64,000 bases of DNA from contig NZ_SZQL01000012.1 of the NCBI RefSeq assembly GCF_005233845.1, forward strand, positions 124,001-188,000, read 5' to 3'. The notes beneath the pieces are model-generated. The model was given only the letters and a program-made list of their open reading frames with translations. It searched no databases and was not told the DNA's origin. Of the stretch, positions 25,182-32,716 are shown piece by piece. Position 1 is the first letter of the stretch. Each line of letters opens with the position of its first letter. Position numbers and translations under genes: made by a program. The DNA comes from Ilyomonas limi (GTDB lineage: Bacteria; Bacteroidota; Bacteroidia; Chitinophagales; Chitinophagaceae).

Positions 25182-28100
25182 TTATATGCTTTTTATAATG
25201 CTTTTAGTAATCGCATACGCTGTAAAAGCAACACCAACAACAGATGCAATTTTTGCCAGGCTATCAATGGTTGTGGAACCATGTAGTTTCATTTCGTCCA
25301 CATATTTTTGCTCAGGAAATGCAGCCGCTTTTTCACCGTTTTGCTCGTGCAAAGCCATTTGTAACACTTGTGCTAAATGCATTCCTTTTCTATCAGTTTC
25401 CTGCTCTATCTGTTCGCGGCAGCTAAAACCATCCGAAATAATGATGGTGGATGTAGCTGCTTTGCGAATTGCTGGTAATAGCAATTGTTCGCCGGCTTTT
25501 ATAGATACCTCATAATGCGTACCTTTTTCATATCCAAAGTAGCCAGCCATGCCGCAACAAGTGGTCGGTAATACTTCATAATCCAACCCTGTTTTATCCA
25601 GCACTTTCTTTTCGCTGTCCATCTTCATGATAGAACGGTGATGGCAATGCCCATGCACAATGGCTTTGTGCTCCAGTTTAGGAATTTTAAAATCGGGTGC
25701 CTTTTGCTTTAAAAATTCGCCCAGCGTAAATACCTGTTTGGATAACCGCGTTGCTTGTTCATTGTGCGGAAATAAATTGTGCAGTTCATCGCGGAATACG
25801 GCAACACAACTTGGTTCAAAACCAACAATGGGAATGCCTTCTTTTATTTCATCATGCAATGTATCCAGTATTTCAATCAACATTCGTTTAGCGGTATTCA
25901 GCATACCAAAATCATACAACGGTCTGCCGCAGCAAAGTGATTTTTTGGGAACGATGACTTCAAAACCTGCTGCCTCCAACACTTCTACACCGGCAACCAA
26001 TGTTTGTGGTAAAAAATAGTTATTGAACGTGTCTGCCCAGAGAATTACTTTTTCAGATGTTTGATGTACGATATTTGATGTGTGATGTGCTGTAGCTTCA
26101 TCTTGTATCTTGCCATTCTTTGCTTCTTGAATTTTGTTCCTTGCACCTCGTTTCTCGTATCTTATTTCTTGTTGTCTTTCGAAGAACCAGTTTTTGAATG
26201 ATTTCTCGGCAAACCTGGGCATTTTGCGTTGTGGTGCAATGCCTGCAATGGCTTTAGCGATACCGCTGATAACAGGAGCGTGCATGAAGAAATTAGCAAT
26301 GCCTGGTATATGTGAAGCTAGTCTGCTCCACCAGTAAATCCACCCAAAAACATACGCTGTTCTTGGACGTAACCTGCCATTGTAATAATGTGATAAAAAC
26401 TCTGCTTTATAAGTTGCCATGTCCACATTTACGGGACAATCGCCTTTACAACCTTTACATGCCAGGCACAGGTCTAATGCTTCTTTTACATTTTCATCTT
26501 TCCAGCCACCTTTTAGTACATCGCCGTGCAACATCTCGTACAACAAGCGGGAGCGGCCGCGGGTGCTGTGTTTTTCTTCTCTGGTTACCATATAACTTGG
26601 ACACATCACACCGCCTTCATGCCTTCTACATTCCCCAACACCCACACATTTCAGGGTAATGCGTTCCCAGCTATACGCGTCATCCGGAAATTGAAAGTGC
26701 GTTTTTAATTTCGGCGGATCGTAATCAATACCTATCCGCAGGTCGTTTGTTTGCCCGTAAGTATCCACAATTTTGCCCGGATTCATTCGCCATTGCGGGT
26801 CCCAGATAGCTTTAAATTCTTTGAAGGCTTCCACCAGTTCATCGCCAAACATTATGTGGAGTAAATCGCCACGCGCCTGCCCATCGCCATGTTCACCAGA
26901 AAGTGAGCCGCCATACTTTACTACTAAATGCGCCGCTTCGATAGTAAACTGTTTATATTTTTCAATACCATCCTGCGTTAAAAAATCGAAGCCAATGCGG
27001 CAGTGAATACAACCTTGCCCAAAATGCCCATAAATGGAAGGCTTGTATCCATATTTATCAAATAAGGCACGCAGGTCTTTTACATAATCACCCACATTTT
27101 TAGGATCCACCGCACTGTCTTCCCAACCCGGACCACCATTGGGCTCGCCGGGCACCCAGGCAGTGGCGCCCAATCCTGATTCACGCACCTGCCAAAGTTT
27201 TTGTTCTTGCTCCTCATCATCAAACAAACTCATGGTAGGCGGATTATTTTTTTTCTTCAATTCTTCCATCAATGCTTTTGCTTTGTTGTCAGAATCTTCT
27301 TTACTACCGCCACCAAATTCTACCAATAACCAGGCATTACCTTGTGGCAACAGGGGAATGTCATTAATGTTCAAACCTTTGCGGCGCATAAATTCAATCA
27401 GCAAATCATCTAAGCCTTCCAGACCAATTGGCTCGTGCTTCATAATTTCGGGAACTGCATAGCCGGCATCGGGCAAGCCTGGATAACCAAGTACTAAGAG
27501 GCTGCGTTCTTTGGGGGTAGTAATCAGTTTTAAGGTGGCTTCGGTAATAGTTATTAAAGTGCTTTCGGAACCGATTAAAGCATGTGCCACGTTGAAACCA
27601 TTTTCGGGTAATAAAGCAGGTAAATTATAGCCGGAAACACGGCGCGGAATGTTGGGGAATTTTGTACGGATTAGATCTGCATATTTATCGCGGAGGTCAC
27701 GCATTTTTTTATAAATCTCTGCCTTGCGCCCACCTTCCTTTTGTATTTGCTCATATTCTTCTTCCGATGTTGGGCCTACTTTCATTTTAATACCATCATA
27801 CGTTACAATAGTCATGCTTTCTGTATTGTCTGATGTGCGTGCACCATAGCCGTAGAACTGCGCCATTACAGAGTGCACACCGCAAGAGTTATTGCCGAGC
27901 ATCCCGCCTAATGTACAGTGGTCGTGTGTGGCAGGATCAGGACCAAAAGTTAGCCCGGCTTCGCGTTCGGTGGTATGCCGCATTTCATCGAGTACAATGC
28001 CAGGTTGTACGGTTACTAATTTCTTTTCTTTATTAATGTTTAATACTTGATTGTAATACTTACTCATATCCATCATTACCGCCACATTGCAGCACTGGCC

Positions 28101-28475
28101 GGCAAGGCTGGTGCCGCCACCGCGACTTAAAAGCGGGGCATTGTGCTTTTTGCAAATGCGGATGGTATTAATAATGTCTTCTTCTGTTTTGGGTAGCACT
28201 ACACCAATAGGAAGCTGGCGATAATTCGAAGCATCCGTTGAGTATAACGCACGGCTGCCGGCATCAAAACGTACTTCGCCCGTTACAGCATGTTGCAATT
28301 CATGCGCTAATGCTTTTCTATCAACATTTATAGCATATTTTGTTTGAAAGCGGGTATCTACCTGTACACTATTCACCTGCGATTTGTTGTTGTCTTTTAT
28401 ATGCACTTTGGGCTTTGGAGTATCTGTAATTTCCTTATTGCCCTTCATTTTTGCTTTTGTATGCTGCATTGTCAT
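25182..28475 (-). CDS. FAD-binding and Fe-S oxidoreductase (GlcD/YdiJ-like, D-2-hydroxyacid dehydrogenase type)
   Basis: A 1097-residue fused enzyme. PCMH-type FAD domain first (GGGTSLAGQCC, then TLGGMLGNNSCGVHS), FAD-linked oxidase C-terminal domain, then two 4Fe-4S motifs (CVGVGECRRHEGG...CP and CLACKGCKGDCP), and last two CCG domains (SLCCGRPLYDFG and TTCCGMAGYFGYEKG). Same order as E. coli YdiJ and D-lactate/D-2-hydroxyglutarate dehydrogenases, which pass electrons to the quinone pool. A predicted membrane-associated end (IASVVGVAFTAYAITKSI) could fix it to the membrane. About 80 residues longer than YdiJ, partly from a Lys-rich N-terminus. It follows the enolase-superfamily gene by 12 bases. 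Confidence 0.9.
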   Translation of the reverse strand: MTMQHTKAKMKGNKEITDTPKPKVHIKDNNKSQVNSVQVDTRFQTKYAINVDRKALAHELQHAVTGEVRFDAGSRALYSTDASNYRQLPIGVVLPKTEEDIINTIRICKKHNAPLLSRGGGTSLAGQCCNVAVMMDMSKYYNQVLNINKEKKLVTVQPGIVLDEMRHTTEREAGLTFGPDPATHDHCTLGGMLGNNSCGVHSVMAQFYGYGARTSDNTESMTIVTYDGIKMKVGPTSEEEYEQIQKEGGRKAEIYKKMRDLRDKYADLIRTKFPNIPRRVSGYNLPALLPENGFNVAHALIGSESTLITITEATLKLITTPKERSLLVLGYPGLPDAGYAVPEIMKHEPIGLEGLDDLLIEFMRRKGLNINDIPLLPQGNAWLLVEFGGGSKEDSDNKAKALMEELKKKNNPPTMSLFDDEEQEQKLWQVRESGLGATAWVPGEPNGGPGWEDSAVDPKNVGDYVKDLRALFDKYGYKPSIYGHFGQGCIHCRIGFDFLTQDGIEKYKQFTIEAAHLVVKYGGSLSGEHGDGQARGDLLHIMFGDELVEAFKEFKAIWDPQWRMNPGKIVDTYGQTNDLRIGIDYDPPKLKTHFQFPDDAYSWERITLKCVGVGECRRHEGGVMCPSYMVTREEKHSTRGRSRLLYEMLHGDVLKGGWKDENVKEALDLCLACKGCKGDCPVNVDMATYKAEFLSHYYNGRLRPRTAYVFGWIYWWSRLASHIPGIANFFMHAPVISGIAKAIAGIAPQRKMPRFAEKSFKNWFFERQQEIRYEKRGARNKIQEAKNGKIQDEATAHHTSNIVHQTSEKVILWADTFNNYFLPQTLVAGVEVLEAAGFEVIVPKKSLCCGRPLYDFGMLNTAKRMLIEILDTLHDEIKEGIPIVGFEPSCVAVFRDELHNLFPHNEQATRLSKQVFTLGEFLKQKAPDFKIPKLEHKAIVHGHCHHRSIMKMDSEKKVLDKTGLDYEVLPTTCCGMAGYFGYEKGTHYEVSIKAGEQLLLPAIRKAATSTIIISDGFSCREQIEQETDRKGMHLAQVLQMALHEQNGEKAAAFPEQKYVDEMKLHGSTTIDSLAKIASVVGVAFTAYAITKSIIKSI

Positions 28476-28487
28476 GATAAACTATTT

Positions 28488-29570
28488 TTAGCGTTTATAT
28501 TTTTCTGCATCCTGGTATTTAAATTCCAAGCCAAATCCCGGTCGGGTTAAGTCGGGAGTAAGCATACCATTGAGCGGTGGCGATACACCATCAAACAGCA
28601 GGGATTCTAAACGTTCATGGTCGTAAAAATATTCAGCGATATAAAAGTTGGGCAAAGCAATAGCTGCATGAAGATGCAATGCCGGTGCACAGTGTGAAGA
28701 GAACGGAATTTGAAAGGCTTCACACAAATGTCCTACCTGCAAAAAGCCGCTAATGCCACCACAGCGCGTAGCATCGGCCTGCAATACATCTACCGCCTTA
28801 TGGCTAAGCATGTGCTTGAAATAATTCAATTGATAACCATATTCACCGGCAGCAATTTGTATATAATGTTGTACACCATTGCGGATAAATTGCAGGCCTT
28901 CCAGATTATCAGAAGATACCGGCTCTTCAAACCAACTGATATTGTATTGGCTGAAAACTTCTGCCATATACAATGCCTGTCGTGCTGAATATGCCCCATT
29001 GGCATCTACAAATAATGCTGCATCATTACCGATAATCCGGTGCGCATTTTTTACGCGTTCTATATCCCTTTTTTCATCGCGGCCAATCTTCATTTTTACA
29101 TACTTTACTTCTTGTTGCAGCCATGCTTCAAGCTGTTTTTTTAGTTGCTTATCGGTATAGTTGGTAAAGCCACCACTGCCATAAAGCAGCATGCCTTCTT
29201 TTGCCTGCCCTAACAATGTGCAAAGTGGTAATTCTACAATTTTTGCTTTTAAATCCCACAATGCATTGTCAATGGCAGACACCGCCATAAAAGCAATGCC
29301 GCAAACGCCGTTGTTGCGGATGTGCTGTATAAGCACAGTACGTATAGCAATGATGTTCATCGCATCTTTGCCAATTACCATATCCTTCAGCGATTTGTCA
29401 ATTAATGTTGCTACAGCAATGCTTGCATAGGTATAGCCCAAACCTTTTTTACCGCCAGCTTCCAGCTCCACCAATATCATGGTAGTACTGTTCCATTCAA
29501 ATGTGCCATCTGCTTCCGGCGATGCAGTTGGAACGGTGTACACCGAAGTAGTGAGCGTTTTAATTTTCAT
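28488..29570 (-). CDS. enolase superfamily (mandelate racemase/muconate lactonizing) enzyme
   Basis: A 360-residue enzyme that would abstract the proton beside a carboxylate, mostly of a sugar acid. Seen: KxK motif in YVKMKIGRD at about 155-163, metal ligands Asp (LFVDANGAY), Glu (WFEEPV) and Glu (IAAGEYGY), and the catalytic His in FSSHCAPALHLHAA. KxK plus His fits the mandelate racemase/sugar-acid dehydratase group more than the muconate group. Only 12 bases separate it from the FAD/Fe-S oxidoreductase, so both may act on one carbohydrate-acid route (inference). Substrate open. Confidence 0.88.
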   Translation of the reverse strand: MKIKTLTTSVYTVPTASPEADGTFEWNSTTMILVELEAGGKKGLGYTYASIAVATLIDKSLKDMVIGKDAMNIIAIRTVLIQHIRNNGVCGIAFMAVSAIDNALWDLKAKIVELPLCTLLGQAKEGMLLYGSGGFTNYTDKQLKKQLEAWLQQEVKYVKMKIGRDEKRDIERVKNAHRIIGNDAALFVDANGAYSARQALYMAEVFSQYNISWFEEPVSSDNLEGLQFIRNGVQHYIQIAAGEYGYQLNYFKHMLSHKAVDVLQADATRCGGISGFLQVGHLCEAFQIPFSSHCAPALHLHAAIALPNFYIAEYFYDHERLESLLFDGVSPPLNGMLTPDLTRPGFGLEFKYQDAEKYKR

Positions 29571-29652
29571 AGTGGTAAGGTGTCAGTCATCACTTATTAA
29601 ACAACACTGTAAAGCAGTGGCATAATTCCTGATGACTAAGGCTTTATTGATG

Positions 29653-31437
29653 TTAATGCGGTAAAATGTTTTCTACTACATCTTTAAATGTTTGCTTAAT
29701 GATGCCGCCTTCGTTGGGATCTCCTTTCAGCAAGGTTTCAGCATATTTCTTCATTTCGGTAAACGTAATATGCGGCGGAATGGTAGGTACATTCGGGTCG
29801 GTGATTACATCTATCACAACAGGTTTGTCTGAAGCAAATGCCTGATCCCAGGCAGGTCCTATATCTTCGGGCTTGTTTACTAAAATGCCTTTTAAGCCAA
29901 CCAATTCTGCATATTTGGAATATGGAAAATCTGGTATATCCTGAGAGCCTTCGAACTTAGGATCACCGCTCATTACGCGCTGTTCCCAGGTTACTTGGTT
30001 CAAATCGTTGTTGTGCAGCACCATGATGATGAGGCGCGGGTCAGCCCATCTTTTCCAGTATTTAGCAATGGTAATAACACCGTTGTTGCCCAGCATTTGC
30101 ATGGCGCCATCGCCCACCAGTGCGATAGACACCCGATCGGGATACGCAAATTTTGCTGCTATTGCATACGGCACGCCGGGGCACATGGTAGCGAGGTTGC
30201 CCGACAGCGAGGCTTTCATGGTTTCCTTTACCTTCAGGTTGCGGGCAAACCAGTTTGCCGAAGAACCGGAGTCGGCAGAAAGAATACAGGTATCCGGCAA
30301 GCGCTTGGATAATTCGGAAAACACTAATTGCGGATTAATTGGGTTTGCTTCATTCTTTGCCCTTGCTTCAATTATTTCTTCCCAGTCTTTGTTATTATCC
30401 TGTATTTTCTTCAGCCAGTCTCTATCCTCTTTGCGCTGGAGCAACGGAATGAGCGCCTGTAAGGTTTCTTTGCTGCCGCCTAAAAGGTTTACATCCATTG
30501 GATAACGGAGGCTTAACTTTCTGGGGTTAATATCTATCTGTACACCTTTTGCCTGCCCTTCTTTTGGTAAAAATTCAGAATAAGGGAAGCTGCTGCCAAT
30601 CATCAATAAGGTGTCACAGTCCATCATCATATCCCAGCTTGGCTTTGTACCTAACAAACCGATAGAGCCGGTACAATAAGGAGAATAATCACTTAATGCA
30701 GCTTTGCCCAGCAACGCTTTTGCAACGCCGGCACCCAGCAACTCCGCTACCTGTTCTACTTCCTGGTGCGCGCCAATGGCGCCGGCGCCAATGAGAATGG
30801 CTACTTTTTTACCTGCATTCAATATATCGGCTGTCTTTTGCAGGTCGGCTACTGAAGGCACAATGTGAATATTTGTATATCCTACGCCGGTAAAGATGCT
30901 GCCGTGCTCGCGTGGCGGTGCTTCTTCGGCATCTTCTTCCTGTAAATCATTAGGTACAATCACACAGGTAACTGTTCTTTCGGATTGTGCTATGCGGAGC
31001 GCACGGTCAATTACCTGCCGCATTTGTGCGGGTACCGTTACCATGTGTACATATTCTTTTGCCACATCTTTAAATAAAGTATTCAAATCTACTTCCTGCT
31101 GGTAATCGCCGCCCATTGCGCGGCGTGCCTGCTGACCAACGATAGCCACTACAGGTTGTGAGTCTTTTTTTGCATCGTATAATCCATTTAATAAATGAAT
31201 GGCGCCAGGCCCCGAGGTTGCCATGCACACGCCTACTTCGCCGGTAAATTTTGCATGAGCGCAAGCCATAAACGCCGCCATTTCTTCGTGGCGTACCTGT
31301 ATAAAATCCATGATATCCTTATGCCGGTTGAGTGCGCCCATAATACCATTAATACCATCACCTGGAAAGCCAAATATGCGCGTAATACCCCACTCGTGCA
31401 TACGCTTGATTAGATAATCACTAACTGTATTTTTCAT
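29653..31437 (-). CDS. thiamine pyrophosphate enzyme, pyruvate oxidase (PoxB)-like
   Basis: A 594-residue TPP-dependent enzyme of the PoxB/acetolactate-synthase family; probably decarboxylates pyruvate to acetate with electron transfer. Catalytic Glu in QVRHEEMAAFMA at about 47-58; central FAD/nucleotide domain with AILIGAGA; TPP/Mg motif GDGAMQMLGNN near residue 440 up to NDLNQ. Lacks an acetolactate-type regulatory subunit gene nearby, and the HNNDLNQVTWEQ region fits the PoxB-like stress type. It lies 82 bases upstream of the enolase-superfamily gene and may share its transcript. Start is the first ATG of the frame. Confidence 0.88.
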   Translation of the reverse strand: MKNTVSDYLIKRMHEWGITRIFGFPGDGINGIMGALNRHKDIMDFIQVRHEEMAAFMACAHAKFTGEVGVCMATSGPGAIHLLNGLYDAKKDSQPVVAIVGQQARRAMGGDYQQEVDLNTLFKDVAKEYVHMVTVPAQMRQVIDRALRIAQSERTVTCVIVPNDLQEEDAEEAPPREHGSIFTGVGYTNIHIVPSVADLQKTADILNAGKKVAILIGAGAIGAHQEVEQVAELLGAGVAKALLGKAALSDYSPYCTGSIGLLGTKPSWDMMMDCDTLLMIGSSFPYSEFLPKEGQAKGVQIDINPRKLSLRYPMDVNLLGGSKETLQALIPLLQRKEDRDWLKKIQDNNKDWEEIIEARAKNEANPINPQLVFSELSKRLPDTCILSADSGSSANWFARNLKVKETMKASLSGNLATMCPGVPYAIAAKFAYPDRVSIALVGDGAMQMLGNNGVITIAKYWKRWADPRLIIMVLHNNDLNQVTWEQRVMSGDPKFEGSQDIPDFPYSKYAELVGLKGILVNKPEDIGPAWDQAFASDKPVVIDVITDPNVPTIPPHITFTEMKKYAETLLKGDPNEGGIIKQTFKDVVENILPH

Positions 31438-31762
31438 TGTAAAACATTTTTTATTAAGTATGGGTATATAAATAGTAATTATGCTGTGTGCAGGAGCTAA
31501 TTGCTTTTTATGAATAACCGGAAAGAAAAAGGTCGGATGTAATTACACCCGACCTTTTTGCTACCTTTTATTTCCTGTGTTTTCTTCTGTGTCAAAAACA
31601 TGTGTCCTTATGCCGGTTTTAGCTTTTGCGGCATTACATGTAGGCATAGATAGCTTAACAGTACATTGTATTGCACCAAATTGTTGGGGGCTAAAATGAT
31701 TCTTAACATACATTGAGGACATAGACGCAGCATTTAAAAAATAAAGCTATTCATCAATCAGT
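31438..31762. other. intergenic region with terminator
   Basis: 325 bases between the DUF892 and the PoxB-like genes. Besides the hairpin at 31526-31559, nothing was recognised; the promoter of the PoxB-like gene should be in its left third. Confidence 0.5.
31526..31559 (-). terminator. terminator downstream of the DUF892 gene
   Basis: AAAAAGGTCGG pairs with CCGACCTTTTT, and the inside TGTAATTACA is itself a palindrome. On the minus strand it ends in a T run; it lies about 200 bases past the stop of the ferritin-like gene. Confidence 0.8.
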
Positions 31763-32299
31763 TCACACTTTTTCCTGGCTTGCCTTGTAGTTAATGCCAC
31801 TTTCAGCAATTTGCGATAACAGCTTATCTGTTTGTTCTTCCTCCTGCAGCGTTTGTCCAAGCAGGCTCTTAGCTTCTGTAAAGCCCATGGTTTCGGCAAG
31901 CTGCGCCAGCCCGCCATAAGTGGCAATCTCATAGTGTTCGGCTTTTTGTGCGGCAATAATCAATCCTGCATCGCGTTGTGCAGAGCCCTCATCCGTTCCA
32001 TCTATGATGTCTTCTCCTTCTTCAGCAATGCCCGACATGGCAGGACATTTCCTGGTTTTTGCAGTTTCGCCTATACTGATAAATACCTGCTCCAAACGGC
32101 TCACATGATTTTTTGTTTGTTCAAGATGGTTGTTGAATGCCTGCTTTAATTTATCGCTGGTGGCTGCTTCGGCCATTTTAGGTAATGTTTTTACCAGTTT
32201 TTTTTCAGCCCAGTAAATATCCTGCAGCTGCTCTACAAACAGCTCTTTCAATTTAGAATGCGCTGTTGTTGACTGGTCGTTCATAGTTCCTGTTTTCAT
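31763..32299 (-). CDS. YciE/YciF-type ferritin-like protein (DUF892)
   Basis: A 178-residue four-helix protein of the DUF892 family, induced by stress in other bacteria and thought to bind a di-iron centre. Seen: LKELFVEQLQDIYWAEKKLVKTLPKM, HLEQTKNHVSRLEQVF, and AQKAEHYEIATYGGL, where the Glu and His residues are the likely metal ligands. Has own terminator. It stands at the upstream end of the minus-strand block with PoxB-like and GH15 genes. Start 32299 (MKTGTMNDQ) or the second Met at 32284. Confidence 0.9.
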   Translation of the reverse strand: MKTGTMNDQSTTAHSKLKELFVEQLQDIYWAEKKLVKTLPKMAEAATSDKLKQAFNNHLEQTKNHVSRLEQVFISIGETAKTRKCPAMSGIAEEGEDIIDGTDEGSAQRDAGLIIAAQKAEHYEIATYGGLAQLAETMGFTEAKSLLGQTLQEEEQTDKLLSQIAESGINYKASQEKV

Positions 32300-32716
32300 A
32301 ATAGGTTCGTTTATAAATTGTTTTAAATAACCACTATGTCTCAGATAAGTATGCCATAAAAGTGTTTGCTACCGTTAAAACTGGTACAGATAAAAATTTT
32401 TGAACTTTTATGTGTTCTGTTTCAGTAAATAGCCGGCATTATGTAGTAAAGAAAAATGTACTGTTTATTAACATACAGCCGTTCCCTTCTGCAATTCCAT
32501 AAGTATGCAACGTGGTAATTTTTTCTACACACAACTATTAAAACTATGAGAAAAAAGTACTAAATACAGGAAACAAGATATATGCCTTATTGAAAAAGGC
32601 AATTGGTTTTTCATGCTGCATAAAGCAGATAAGAGTTAGTTTGTGTGTTGTTTTACAAACAAAAGCTGCCTCATGACAGAGGCAGCTTTTGTTTGAATGA
32701 AGTAAATAAACAGCAA
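32300..32716. other. intergenic region
   Basis: 417 bases with no gene. The left part must hold the promoter of the DUF892 gene; the right part holds the terminator of the M36 peptidase gene at 32657-32694. Nothing else was recognised. Confidence 0.5.
32657..32694 (-). terminator. terminator of the M36 metallopeptidase gene
   Basis: AAACAAAAGCTGCCTC and GAGGCAGCTTTTGTTT form a perfect 16-bp stem over a 6-base loop, 22 bases after the stop codon. Confidence 0.9.
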
